Shown: positions 48,026 through 60,364, counted from the first letter of the stretch. The stretch is 64,000 nt of DNA from Rhododendron vialii (GCF_030253575.1 NC_080568.1:2311501-2375500), one strand, 5' to 3'. Made by a program: numbers and translations. The notes: a model not told the origin generated them from the letters alone.

Positions 48026-48565
48026 TCCGCAAGCGCAAGCGCACCGGCAAATCGGAGAACGACCTGCTTCAGTCCCTGACGGACTCGAGGTACAGAGACA
48101 GCCGCCCGACCACCGAGTCTGAGATCACCGGACTGCTGATCGGCACTCTCGTAGCCAGGCGCAACACCAGCTCCATAACCGCCACTTGGACCGGCGCCCA
48201 CCTCCTCAGCAACAAGAAGTACCTTCCGTTGGTGTTGCACGAGCAGAGAAATCTGGCGGAAAAACACGGGAAAAAAAGTCGATCACGATGTCCTGTTGGA
48301 GATGGAAATTTTGTATAGGTGCATCAAGGAAGCACTGAGACTCCACCCCCCTCAGTTACTGTTGCGTACCTCCCTCAGTGACTTCAGTGTGAAGACTAGG
48401 GAAGGGAAGGAGTACGACGTACCCAAGGGCCACATCGTTGGAACGTCACCTGCTTTCGCTAACCGTCTCCCTCATATTTACAAGGATCCGGACGCGTTCG
48501 ACCCTGACAGGTTCGCGCCCGGTAGGGAGGAAGACAAGGTCGCCGGGGCGTTACAAGCCCCCTGA
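48026..48565 (+). pseudogene. CYP51 exon-2 fragment, pseudogene
   Basis: Translated fragments read KRTGKSENDLLQSLTDSRYRD, then SSITATWTGAHLLSNKKYL, then, in another frame, YRCIKEALRLHPP and GHIVGTSPAFANRLPHIYKD up to GREEDKVAGA, where homology ends and a stop follows. This is the middle of CYP51 exon 2. Faults: an extra A in a seven-A run at about 48270-48277 shifts the frame. The I-helix segment corresponding to AGQHTSS reads ARRNTSS. The heme-cysteine region and C-terminus are absent. There is no exon 1 before it and only spacer after it. The K-helix E-A-L-R motif survives. It is a dead partial duplicate of the CYP51 gene at 60.7 kb. Confidence 0.92.
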
Positions 48566-51290
48566 ACTTCCTAGTATTAACTAGTAACTTGGAGTGAGAA
48601 ATGTTAAGATTAATATTGCCTAGCTTGTTTGTATTTTGTATTTTGGGCTAAAATAGTGTGTTTGTAATCGGGCCAAATAATGTTATGAGTTATATTGGGC
48701 CTCATTATTTGTATTTTGAAAAAAGTATAGGGTCCGACAGCAATCGATTCGACAATCGATAGTTGTGAAAAGTTTGTGATTAAGGGTTGGGATGGAGAGT
48801 TGGTGGGGTCGTGTTCCCCATTGGCTATCAATCCTTGCTCTTGAGGATTGTCGGGCCTCTGGACCCTCTTTGAGTTTGTAATAAAAATCATCTTTCCCGT
48901 GAAAAAAAAAAAAAAATGAAGTTTGTGATTAATTTCACAATAAAATTTATAGAGTTTGAAGCTACACAATCAAATTTGTACATACTTATGTTTGTCCAAT
49001 AGAGAAGTAAAATCAAGTTGTTTTGTGTCATATTTAGCAATTCAGAATCCAGTACTATAATCAAACTTACTATCACCAAACAATCGATTCATAAATTGAT
49101 TGCGTTTGCAGAATCAATTCTGAAATCAATTGTGCTAAAATTTGTTTGTATGACCCGAATTGCGTGCAATGAGAAATTTGGGTCAAATAATCAAACAACC
49201 CACCTCGAATTTGACTATTACGTTCTCAATCTTCGTTGCCAACTCGAATATAGAGTATATTTCTCCAACAGTCACGTCGGTCACTTGGTTTCTCGATGTC
49301 ATTAATTATCTCTAAACAAGTATTATGTACTCTTACAGTGACAACATTCCTTGATTGCATAATTACTATGTGACATTCATATTAGACCAACATTAGTCAC
49401 AGATGCATGGACGTCGGGCAGTGAATTGTTCAAGCTTGAATTGTAAGATTAGCGAGGCTTTTAAAGGTGTTTAAGTTGTATTTACCGATAACATGGATCT
49501 CAAATGAGCTTTTCATCGAGGTTATCAAGAGGAATGAATTATGATTGTTCAAATAGGATGACTTTGTCATACATCTTGTATGTAACAAAATTATGATTTG
49601 TTTGAGCTATTGGTTTTAACATTTATCTACTAGTTTGCATGAGTTCTTGGCGGGCAAAATCATTTTCAAATTTAATTTATTCAATTTTTTTAGGAAAGGT
49701 AGAATTCGACCTCTCAATATGTACTTTTGTATTTTGCAAAGTCCATTAAATGAATAGAAAGTCTACACTCACCGTTCAAAATTCACCGCTTCTTCTACCG
49801 CTTTCAATCTCACCGTTCTAAAGTATTTTGGATAGTCCAGATTTTAAAAAAACTCTTCTCCGGACTATTGATTTGCCGAGATGACGAACAATGAGATATT
49901 GAGCGGAAAATATTTAGAGCGATGGGTGTAGCACCGCTGTTAAATGACCGCTATAATTAACTAAATACGTGACTCAACTATCCCTCCACTGCTAATTAAT
50001 ATGTTTACTTACTTCATACATCCATCAGCGAAATTTTTCTTTTTTTTCTAGATTTTCGTTTCAAAAACTAAATTTCATATGTCGAATTAAAATAATTCTA
50101 TAAATTTCCCTTTGTTGTTTATTTCAGTTTTTCAGCCCTCAAGTGATGCTATGGAGTATCTCTCAAAAAAAAAACAAAAAAAGAAAGAAAAACTGTTGCT
50201 ATGACGAGGAAAAAAAACAAGATCATCAATTTAGATCAACTAGGAATTGATAATTTGATAACCTCACTTAGGTATCAAAAAGACATTTCAGTATTATTTG
50301 ATAGCCTCACTAGGAGTTGATAATATAATTGTCGTTGTCCACTAGATTCACGGATAATCTCAAATCAGACTTGACTAGACATCAATTTAGATAGTTTAAG
50401 AATTCAATAAGTTTAATTATCCCACTGAATATTGAAGTGTTAAGAATAAATGATTATCATCCAATGGCTAAAAATGGGAGTACATTTAGTATATACGTCC
50501 AATAACAGGGGGTGTATCGGTACCAGAATCGGCTCTGAATTACCATTCACAGTGTGTGTTTTATTGTTTGGTGTGTATTATTGAAGTATATCATATCTAT
50601 CGTATTGTAAGTAAGTAAGCTAAATTGACTATAAAATTGATTAACTAATTACTTGCAGTATTTCAAAATTGACTAGCGTATATTCTACACATCGATCAGT
50701 TTAAGAATTAATTGTTTTGATGTTTGTGATAAATTTCACTTATAATTTTATGGAGAAACCAATTAATATCTGAAGCTACGGAATCAAATATGAGCTCTTG
50801 TTTGCATAGTAATATTTTTGCATTCAATAATTCAGTATATATAATCAAACTTACTATATGACTCAAAAAACGATTCATAAGTTTATTGCGTCTCCAGAAT
50901 CAATTCTGAAATATATGACCAAATTGTGAGCGGATGAAGACTTTGACTACCAATCTATTGTGCAGTGGTGTGCCTCGGTGAGATGTTTCGAGATATCATC
51001 ATCATGCATGATTCGAACTTGTCATTTTATAAAGTTCTTCGATCGAGTACTTTGTTTATTCAGAGAATCTGGTGAATCAAATATTTGTAGCCCCACATGA
51101 TCGAGAGAGAATTGTATGACACTTTAGTCTCTGAATTATACTAATCTTTTATGTTTTATAATAAATATTGTTTGATCATATGATTATTGATATCTGTTTG
51201 ATTTTTTTCGGACAATTAAAGTGGTCAACAATTTTGAAAAATTGAATGGTTTGAACTATGATGATATCATCTAGATCACCATCGCGAAGT
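48566..51290. other. Spacer with diverged duplicated segments
   Basis: About 48905-49140 and 50727-50920 are diverged direct copies (shared 'gaagctac(a/g)(c/g)aatcaaat', 'ataatcaaacttactat', 'cgattcataa' and 'cagaatcaattctgaaat'). 50930-51110 is in turn related to about 58560-58760. I see no gene; 49735-49960 is unexplained AT-rich sequence. Confidence 0.5.
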
Positions 51291-51359
51291 GCACTATACC
51301 CTCGGCCCCATAATGCATGCGTTGTTTTACTACAAGAATTACATGTCATTAATTGGATC

Positions 51360-51789
51360 GATCTATACAGGACTTTGGTCAGTATACTCCCCGGCTAAAT
51401 GTAAGATCAATGTCTCTCAAATTAATTAAGATACACGAAGATCAGCTGGAAGGGATATATCTAGAAAAACAAGTACATTTATGTTCAAATTAACCATAAA
51501 TCAACAAATCTCAACTCATATATCTCGAACTAAAACAAAGAGCCCTCAAGCAAGAGCACTGAATAATGTTTTGCGAAGCTCCTATCTTGAAAAATTATTC
51601 ATTGCATTGAGCACCATCACGTGGTCGGTGCTTCAACATCTTTTTTCTATCACCTATCTATGTAGGACCAAAGACAAAATGTGTAAGTTATATACAATTG
51701 TGTGGTGAAAAAAAGAATACCGGCCGGGCACCACTTTACGATGGCTTAGGAACACTGAATAATCTCTCACTGTATGGATATTTACGTAC

Positions 51790-51790
<1 letters not shown>
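51360..51790. repeat. Recurring CYP51-upstream segment, copy 1
   Basis: Landmarks 'tctcaactcatatatctcgaactaaaa' (read in two parts), 'catcacgt' and 'cactgaat' recur in diverged form at about 58990-59300 and 59600-59830. Each lies upstream of a CYP51-type leader or exon. This supports duplication of long genomic units that included the upstream region. Confidence 0.55.

Positions 51791-51793
<3 letters not shown>

Positions 51794-51833
<40 letters not shown>
51794..51833. repeat. (AT)20 microsatellite
   Basis: Forty bases of uninterrupted AT between 'cgtacgtgc' and 'gcattgcatgcat', about 220 bases upstream of the partnerless CYP51 first exon. It occupies the place where the other copies have short TATA-like 'gtatatac' or 'gatatacg' sequences. 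Confidence 0.95.
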
Positions 51834-51836
<3 letters not shown>

Positions 51837-51839
51837 TTG

Positions 51840-51899
51840 CATGCATACAGTTACCAACCTGACCTCTAGTCTGGAGATGTCACTCTCCCACTTGTTGCT

Positions 51900-51930
<31 letters not shown>

Positions 51931-52053
51931 ACAATTTTTTCCTTTAAACCCTACTTCTCCAAGCCATTTAACACCCATTTCACCTCTCAGTTCCTCATTC
52001 ACACACACCCCTCCCAACTCAGTTCCCAATTTCTCACAGGTTCAACGAAAAAA
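51840..52053 (+). promoter_or_regulatory. Leader of the partnerless CYP51 first exon
   Basis: The order 'tctggagatgtc', CT-rich tract, 'cctttaaaccctacttctcc', 'aacacccatttcacctctcag' is shared, diverged, with the leader at 60410-60679 of the downstream CYP51 gene. It is therefore a homologous 5' UTR, and the copy was probably once transcribed. Confidence 0.6.
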
Positions 52054-52521
52054 ATGAAAGTACTGGAGAACAAGCTACTAAACATAGGCCTCCCAGTCCT
52101 CGTAACCCTCGTTGTCGCGAAACTCGTCTCTTTATTCCTAAACCCAAGATCCCCCACCCGCCGCCTCCCTCCGGTTATCGCCACGTGGCCGGTCATCGGC
52201 GGTCTAGTCCGGTTCCTAAAAGGACCGGTTGCGATGATAAGAGAAGAGTACCCAAAACTAGGGAGTGTGTTCACGCTGAAGTTGTTGAACAAGAAGATCA
52301 CTTTCCTTATCGGGCCTGAGGTATCGGCCCATTTCTTTAACGGCTTCGAATCGGACATGAGCCAACAGGAGGTGTACCGGTTCAACGTGCCGACGTTCGG
52401 GCCGGGCGTGGTTTACGATGTGGATTACAGTGTACGGCAGGAGCAGTTTCGGTTCTTCACTGAGAGTCTTAGGGTTAGTAAGTTGAAAGGTTATGTGGAT
52501 CAGGTGCTTATGGAAGCTCAG
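52054..52521 (+). CDS. CYP51: CYP51 first exon without its own second exon
   Basis: The frame is intact from ATG for 156 codons to ...LMEAQ, followed by a good GTACTG donor in phase 0, exactly where the downstream CYP51 gene has its intron. It contains the N-terminal membrane anchor (about residues 7-28), RLPPVIATWPVIGG, YPKLGSVFTL and the substrate-loop signature NVPTFGPGVVYDVDYSVRQEQFRFFTESLR. About 80% of residues agree with the 60.68-kb copy. No second exon appears between here and 60.68 kb. Alternatives: a truncated duplicate, or an alternative first exon that splices across 11 kb to 63693. No stop or frameshift has accumulated, which suggests recent origin or selection. Confidence 0.8.
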
Positions 52522-54936
52522 GTACTGGGTTTTTGAAGCTTTTCATTGTGTTGTGTTTGGTATTCACTGTTTGATGTCGTAGTATCTAGGTCACGTAAGG
52601 CTTGTCAAGCGCGCAAATGCTTGTCAAGCGCGAGTGTGAAAGTATTTTTGAAAATATTTCATAATAGTTAAAAGCGTCGCAAGAATGAGGATTAAGAGAA
52701 AAACGAATGGCATTATGGAATATCGATTGAGATAGTCTTTTTTACGGAGGCTCTGTGAATAATGGCTCGACGCAATCTCACTTGCCTATTCGCGCAATCA
52801 ATGATTGAGATTCGTTTCAATTATGACCGGTCACAATTAACTCTTTCTCAGAAAAGTTTCATTAACATCTTGACTGTCCAAAATACTTTTGAACGATCAC
52901 GATTGAGTACTGTAAACACTTATTTATGACACCTCTGTAAAGAAGATTTTGTCATATGATTATTTGATTGTGGGATAGTTGTTGACTTTATGTAATTTGT
53001 TTACGGACCGTTTTTTATGGTGAGAACGGAAGGAAAAAAAACAAAAAAATAAAAGGTGCAGCTTGGAGCAAATCTTTTGACTTAAAAAGGTATCTCGAAT
53101 GCTACTGTAACTTTGGATAATTAAATTTTGCCACCTCATCTTTTGGATTATCTATTTAAGGAGTTGCTAAAATCAATAATGTGAAGTCTTATAATGGTCT
53201 ATAATCAAAAACTTATTTTTGGTAGAGAGAGTAAGAAATAAATGTAAGTAGGTCCATTGATAGTGATGGAAGGAGAGAGAAAAAGAAGAAAGAGAGTGTG
53301 GTTTTCAGTAAATTTGGTTGAGATTACATTCCTTACACTGGCGGTGTACATCCCTCCTTTTCTTCCAAACCAATACAAATGCGCCACGTCAGCAAAAAGG
53401 GTACGGAAGTGGAGAAATCCACACCTTTTAATTTCCTCTCCTCTGGTTACCAGGGTTAACTTGAAAAAGGGTTAACTACACTTTTTGGGGCAAAGTTTGA
53501 ACAATTACAAAAAAAACCTCATCATTGCATAAAAACCCCTACCCTATTATCAAGAATTCTACTCCGTCTCTACACCGTCAATTTTTTTTATGCTAACTGT
53601 GCTTCAACTGGATCTTTTAAAATTGAAAAAATTCATTTGCAAAGATTTTTCATAATCGTATATAAAATAAAACGATGACTATGCACATATACATAATATT
53701 GTCCCTTATTCAAACCTTACTAGTAGCAATTGTATTAATCTTTGAAGTGAATACAAAGACTAAAAGGGACAAGAAAAAATGCAACAAGTGTCATCCGAGA
53801 AGAGTAGCAATATATAGTTATAACTATTTTGAGAAATAATTTCCACCCTCCTTTTTCTATGTTGACACTCATTTTTTTTGTCTTTTATCAATATGAAGAT
53901 GCACATGATTGCGCCCATACTAAACATAAATTCCGTGTTGGATTCCACTCCCAAACATAACAAAATACAATTTCAAAGTTTTGAAAGGGAGTAGTCATTG
54001 AATCAAATCTCATAATCCACATAACAATCCCAATTAAAATCAAGCTTTTGTTGTCCTTCTCAAAATTCATCCCGAAAATATCAAAATGAGGATGTGTATG
54101 TGACCTCCATCATCAAATCCTGCATAAAGAACGGGCAATGCAGTAAAAATAAAGTCATACGTAGTTGCAAAATAAATAAAAAATGTTGCAAAAAATGTTT
54201 TACCCTACCTAATCCTAGTGAAGCTGAACAGTGATTTGTGCCCAAACAATGCAGAAATAACTTCGACCTTCTTCATGTTTCCATTTTCTCTTTGGGCGGA
54301 GGAGTATAGCTAAAGTAGTGGGGTGAGCTGTAAACCCAGACATCCTCAGTTCGAAACTTGGCAATTTCTTGGAGCCAGACTGCAAGAGAGAAATTTCTCA
54401 TGAATGCCTTCGTCTCGACATGGATGATTTGTCTTTGACCGGACCAAAGAGAGTAGTAGTTGAAGTGTACATAAACTGATCCAGATACTCTTGACCGTCG
54501 GATAAAAAAACCTACTAGTAGCTAGCTACTCAAAACTGTGTGCTACTTGGCAAAAAAAAAAACAGGTAGCGATACTCAAATTGTGTGCTGCTTATGGGTT
54601 CTTGCTTAATTAAGGCACTAATTAATTGAACATTAATTTGTTTCCAATTCCAATGCCATTATGGATCTAATACATTTGTGGGTACAGTCGCAAAAAAGGG
54701 TTAATCTTTCCATGTGAATTCACTGCTAGTCCACCTAGTCCTCGTGGATACATGATTATTTTTATAGCCAAAATAAAATAAAGGGTGCTGACACATCATA
54801 TATGCCTGTGCCGCCCACAGCTTACCAAATTAATGTATCATTTGTTTAACATAGTAACACAGACAGACACGACTTGTTTATTACTAGTATATATATTATA
54901 TGCACCAAAAAAAATGCTCTCACTCACCAGCATACT
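52522..54936. other. Spacer after the CYP51 first exon
   Basis: AT-rich sequence without a CYP51 second exon. 53329-53395 resembles the left half of the MITE at 1213-1383 ('cttacactggcggtgtaca'). A tRNA-like SINE fragment ('tatagctaaagtagtggggtgag' with 'agttcgaaact') lies at about 54305-54430. No gene is supported. Confidence 0.45.
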
Positions 54937-55159
54937 GAGTCCCCGTTTCAGAAAGATCCCTTAAAAAATAAGTATTAATTTTCAATTTTCAAACTTAAAA
55001 ATAATAAGTTTATTAAAATTAAAAAATGTGCAATAAGGATCTTGTTTGATCAAATTTTACAAAAAAATTAAAAAAATATTTTCGTAAGTTCGTTATTTTT
55101 AAGCTTGAAAATATGTCTTTATTTTTTAAGTACTTATTTGAATTTCTGGAATGGGGCCC
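54937..55159. mobile_element. MITE related to the 37222-37460 element
   Basis: The ends GAGTCCCCGTTTCAGAAAG and (reversed) GGGCCCCATTCCAGAAAT, with paired 'ttaaaaaataag' tracts inside, mirror the layout of the 37222-37460 copy. The target duplication is not clear. Confidence 0.5.
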
Positions 55160-55423
55160 GAGTCATTTTAGTTTTTGATTGAGTAATCCAAGAGTTTAGT
55201 TCACGGAGTTTTTTTGCCCTATGAGTAAAAAAAAAATTTGTGGTTGAAAAGTTGTTAGGTGTTTTTAGTAATGAATAAGTTGTGGATAGGTTAGTGAGTA
55301 GAATTACTATAGTAAAAAAAAATTGTTGACAATTTTTTTGTCAGTAAAAACTAAATAGTAAAATGCGTTAAGCTTTTAGTATTTTTTATTAGTGAAAACA
55401 CTCCGTGAATGGGCTCATCCTAA

Positions 55424-56320
55424 CGGCCTGTTTGGATGCCGGATTTGGAGCCGCCCGGATATGATCTCCTGGTCCCACTCAAATCCGGTGTTTGGGAGTG
55501 AAAATGGGAAGGGGGATTTGAGTCTCTTCCCGGATTCTTCTCCACCTCTTCCCGGATTCTTCTCCACCTCTTCCCAGATTTGGTAACGACAGGGTGCCCC
55601 CTGTCGTTGGTGAAGCGGGGGCGATATAGACTGTTTTTCCCTTGCCTTTTATCTTGTATCACGACTCCATCTGTTCAAACCAGACCGGAGAGAGAGAGAG
55701 AGGAGAAGACAAAGAAGATTACCGCTCGTCGCCGGAGCTGCTGATCTTCGGTCGAAATCTGTGGGTCACTGGGTTGTGGTCGTGGTTTTAGATCTGGAAT
55801 TGGGAATGAATGTTGGGTTTTAATCCTATACAATCGTTATCTTTCTTTTTCTTATCAATGGGCTTTGATCCATTGGCTGGGATGCCACCCCTTTGATACA
55901 CCATACACGTAGTAGTTTTCTTTTTCTTCAAATCACATGCTTATAATTAGTTTTATATTTTTTTTCCCCAAAAAAAAATTAAAAAATCATAAATGAGGTT
56001 TAAACATTTTTAAGATTTAATAAATTTATTTTTATCCCCCAATTAATAATAAATATGTATTTATTTTAATTATAATAAAATTAACATTTTTGTCCATTAA
56101 ATAACTAAAGGGGGCAATTGAGTCATTCTACACTTTATCCCATCATATCCACCCTCCAAATCCCTCTTCTCAAAAAACCATCCAAACACCTCATTATAAA
56201 TCCAACCTTCTTAAGAGGTGGACCCACCCTTCTTAACATATCACCCCTCATTATATATCCACCTTTAAATCCCCCTCATTACAAATCCACCCAAAATAAA
56301 TCCTCCATCCAAACGGGCCG
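55424..56320. mobile_element. Harbinger-like non-autonomous element, ~900 bp
   Basis: The ends CGGCCTGTTTGGATG and (reversed) CGGCCCGTTTGGATG match at 14 of 15 positions and are flanked by TAA (55421-55423 and 56321-56323). Both the terminal motif and the 3-bp duplication are characteristic of Harbinger/Tourist elements. The interior has a short direct repeat ('cttcccggattcttctccac' twice at about 55525-55570) and a GA-rich, GC-rich patch at about 55600-55800, possibly captured. No transposase frame is present. Confidence 0.85.
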
Positions 56321-57039
56321 TAAGGAAAAGGAATTACCACGAGATTGTAGTGTGCTTGGGCAAGGTGTTTTAGCCCCGTTTGTTGAACCTGTTAGTTAAG
56401 CCATGGGATTGGATTGCCAATCCTAAGGGGTTCCTAATCCCTTATTTGTTAACAAGTTCGGACTACTAATCCTATGGACGATCAATCCGGCCAAATAGGG
56501 GTATTAGTAATACCGCTGTAGACATGGTATTCATGATAATCCTGTCTCATGGGACTAAATTATGTAGACCAAATTGCCCTCATTTGGTTCTATACCTATC
56601 TTAGGGCTCGTCCATGAGAGCTCTAGAGCCAAAAATTAATTATAACACTTTTAGATAAAATTATCAGAAAATGTGGTCTCATATTTCTTGAGAGTGGAAT
56701 GAATGATCACTTAATATATGTTAAAATCTCTTCACTTATTGTCGATTAGTTTTGAGCAAGGACGGAACTAGGATTTTACCTTAACAGTGGCGAAATATAT
56801 ATTAAAAAAATTTAGTGGTAGTGAAACTATATAAGTTGGGCATAATTTTTTTTTTTACATATAATAATCGCATTTTCTAAAATTATTGTCGTGGCGGTTG
56901 CCGCCACTAGACCCCCTGATCTCATCTTTGATTTTGAGTTGGATATAAAATTTCCAGATGATATCAGAACGACGACGCATATTCCGCAACACATTATAAA
57001 AATTCACAATCCACGTAGACGATGATCTCTGACAAGAGC
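56321..57039. other. Spacer with shared repeat segment
   Basis: About 56605-56700 ('agagccaaaaatt', 'ataaaattatca') resembles the arms of the foldback element at 31897-32812 (near 32210-32280). It may be a fragment of the same family. No gene is seen. Confidence 0.4.
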
Positions 57040-57240
57040 CGGGCAGGAGTTGCCCACGGATATACGAATATACCCGTACGTAACGTACGCATGCATACTT
57101 AACGAAGTGCGCAAACTTGGACTCCACTCCCCTCTGGAGATGGCTCTCTCTCTCCAATCAGCTACGTACGTCACTCTTCTCCCCAACTCGAATTTCACCA
57201 TCCCCAAACTACACAATTTTTTTTATTAAAATCTTACTCA
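57040..57240 (+). promoter_or_regulatory. Orphan CYP51-type promoter/leader remnant
   Basis: The order 'ggatatacgaatatac', 'ggactccactcc', 'ctctggagatggc', 'ctctctctccaatcag', 'cactcttctcccc', 'caatttcac'-like and 'ccaaactacac' parallels the upstream and leader region of the CYP51 gene at about 60365-60570. No coding exon follows. This looks like a third duplicated promoter/leader whose gene has been lost. Confidence 0.6.
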
Positions 57241-57499
57241 TTCTCCCACTCCTTTTATAAACATGCAAGAACACTCACTCGCTTGCTCGAGTCATCTTTG
57301 GATGTCCAAAGAATATTCTTAGACTTTTGATTCATCAAATTGGTCCCGAATGGGCTCACCCAAAAAGGAAGAAGATAAAGTTGATGCCATCCTGTAACTG
57401 TGGATCAATGTGCGAATAAAAGGGTTTTTTTTTTTTTCACTTCCTTTGACCGAATTGGAAAGGTCATATTCACTTTTTGTATTGCACTATTTTCAGGTA

Positions 57500-58388
57500 G
57501 GAAAAATTTCAAAATGGCACATGAACTTAAGTTTATTTCAATTAAACATCTGTACTAACAAAACTCCCAAATTTAAGCCCCTGTTGTTAACACTCCGTTC
57601 ATTTCGTCCAAAAATTACTGACGTGGCATAAGTTAACCGTAAGTGAACCCACTGCACATGTTACGTACAAACACAAGACAATGCACCCAATCCAAACTCC
57701 ACCCTTTACTTCACCCCATTCCTCCACCGTTTGTCTCCCTCTGCCGCTTCAACCAAAACGTCATCGTCCAACTTATCCCCGTTCGACTTCGACTTGGGTG
57801 TCACGCCCTTGGCAACAAAGTCAGACGACTGAGACTTCTTGAAAGAGAAATCGCCCAACTTGGGCTTAAAGTAGATGAAGAACCTAGGGTTTTGGGTCCC
57901 TATTAGGTTTGAATTTGGCGCTCATGCTCGTGGGACTGTTGATAGGGGACCCATAGTGTCCGATTCCGGTTCGGAACACGAGGGTGAAAGGGTTGAGCGA
58001 GTCGTTGGGCTTTTAAGCAAGTTTGAGAGATGGACCTGAGGAGAAGAACGTGGAGAGGTTTAGGGAGAGCTATTTGGAGTCGCCGGTGATGATGGAGGAT
58101 TGGAACGGAAGCTCTTTGGAGAAACTAAAACTGGCCTGAGGAATGGTGGTGAAGTAATGGGGTTTGGATTGGGTGCATCATCCCCTACTGGTAACATGTG
58201 CAACGGGGCCACTTAAACGGATAGGAGATGCCACGTCAGCAATTTTGGGGAAGAAGTGGATAGAGTCTAACGGCAGGAGCCTAAATTTGGGGGTTTTGTT
58301 AGTACGAGTGTTTAATTGAAATAAACTTAAGTTCAGGTGTCTCTGTGACATTTGGGTGAAAGTTCAGGTGTCATTTTGAAATTTTTCC
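57500..58388. mobile_element. Mutator-like element, Pack-MULE candidate
   Basis: The flanks TTTCAGGTA (57491-57499) and TTTCTGGTA (58389-58397) match at 8 of 9. Inverted ends start GGAAAAATTTCAAAATG on both sides and extend over more than 100 bases ('cttaagtttatttcaattaaac', 'gtactaacaaaac', 'cccaaattta'). The right arm has an extra internal duplication of 'acctgaactt'. The interior (about 57690-58150) is GC-richer and partly open (for example SDSGSEHEGERVERVVGLLSKFERW at about 57945-58036, plus strand). It looks like captured host coding sequence that I cannot identify. Confidence 0.8.
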
Positions 58389-58559
58389 TTTCTGGTATTG
58401 ATCGAAACTCTTTGCATTTTTAAAACTCCTTGAGAATGTTTACGAATCCCAAGCGGTTGTCTTAATAGTCAAGGTCTCAGATTTAGAGGTTTGCTCTCTT
58501 CTAAAATTTTTGAAATTTTTGATTAGGTTCTATCAACTCTCGTGCAACTTGAGGTCCGC

Positions 58560-59830
58560 ATAGTGTATCAAACAGACTAACGGGATTGTAGTCTGCCCCG
58601 ATGAGGCATTTGGAGATACCATCACTTCACTTTGAACCCATCATTTTAAAGAGCTTCCAGAGCACTTTAATTTATCAATACAAAATCAAATTAATCGAAT
58701 GTTTATAACCACATGATTGAGAGAAAATTATCTTAATAGAACAAACTATATAACCATTCGTTATCTGAAAACATGTGTCGTCAGATCATGTTATCAATAT
58801 TTGATCGAATCAATGTTTTACTATTAAGTGCTTGGCAAACTCTGTAAGATGAACTGTTCAAATGGTGATAATAATGTCTCGAATGGTTCTCTCAAAGTGC
58901 ATTACAATCACGTAGTGCGTTGTTGCACCTGAGGAACTTCAAGTCCCTTGTTAAGCCAATCCATCCAGGACTTTGGTTCAGCTTCAATTGCCCTGTCCGC
59001 CAATGGAATGTAGGATTAACCTCTTGAAGATTAAGATGCACGTAAATTAGCTTGAAAAAAATTGAGAAAACGAATAGTTTTATGTTAAAATTATAAAAAA
59101 AATCCTCAACTCATATATTTGGAACTAAAATAAAGCGTTATCATCACGTAATATGTTGACCGCTCGGGTTCACAAATGTGTGGTAGGAAAAAGGCCTAGA
59201 GCAAGGTCACTGAATGATTTTTTTCGTTGATACCCTATGAAAGCCGGCGGTGACTCGTGAGGTGAGATCCATACGAATATACAAGTACATAAGCGCATAC
59301 ACACTTAGGGTGAGTTTTGGGTCAAACTTTCCAAAATATTCGGGTCAAATTTTGATCCAATTTTTGGGTCCTTTTTTGTCGTTTTTATATGAATTTTTTC
59401 AACTTTGATTTATGATTTTATACTTTTTCAATGATATTCAAAATCAGATATATACAAAATAAAAAATTTAAAATTCGGGGGTTCTTTGGTCCAGCTGGGT
59501 AACGACAATCAAGTTGCTGGGTAACAGTTCAAAAAACCAGATAATGGGTAACACCAAAAAAATTGTAACGGCCAAAAAGCACTAGGTAATAGCTAAGAAG
59601 TCACTGATAAAACGTAAGACGATGCACATAAACTAGTCGAAAGAGAATCGTGAAAACAAATAAATTTTTGGTAAAATTATAAAACAATAGTAAAATCTCA
59701 ACTCGTGTATCTCAAAATAAAATAAAGTGTCATCATCACGTAATATGTTGGCCACAAATGTGTGATTCTAAAAGGCTGAGAGCAAATGAAAGCCGGCCGT
59801 GACTCTGAGGTGCGTATGAATATACTGTAT
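58560..59830. repeat. Recurring CYP51-upstream segments, copies 2 and 3
   Basis: About 58990-59300 and 59600-59830 are diverged copies of each other. Shared pieces are 'aaattataaaa', 'ctcaactc(a/g)t(a/g)tat', 'aaaataaag(c/t)gt', 'catcatcacgtaatatgttg', 'cacaaatgtgtg' and 'gaaagccgg'. They also relate to 51360-51790. About 58560-58760 relates to 50930-51110. No gene is present. Confidence 0.6.
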
Positions 59831-60364
59831 ACAACTAGAGGTCATTCTCAGTTTTGTAGTGTCCAGTTTGATTTAATTTTGGATTTTTATGAGTCCCTCC
59901 CGGATCCATAATAATAATTTTAATTTTTTATTTTGTAGAACTTGCTGAATACTTTATTCATATAAAAATTTATCTTGATCGAATATCGATAGATATATGA
60001 ACGAACATAATTGTACAAGAAAAAATGGACCATTTTAAGTGGGAATTGATATGCGTGTTTTCTTTTTTGATGCATGCGCTTCACTTTCATCGTGAAGTTA
60101 CTAGTAACTTCATGAACAAAGTGAAGCACTTCCATCAAAAAAAGAAGCGCGAATATCAATTTTCTTTTTAAATATAAAATTATATTTTGTCATCTATTTT
60201 CCTTGTGCAAATCCATTTTGTTTGTACACCTATTGATATTCGATCAAGCTAAATTTTTCTGTCAACAGTGTACTCAACGAGCTCTACAAAATGGACGATT
60301 TCGATCATTGTTATAAACTTAGAAGTTAGAAGGGACCACAAAGACACAAAACTGGACATGGACC

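Noticed and set aside
48019..48267. Minus-strand 82-codon frame
   Set aside because: It is antisense to the CYP51 exon-2 pseudogene.
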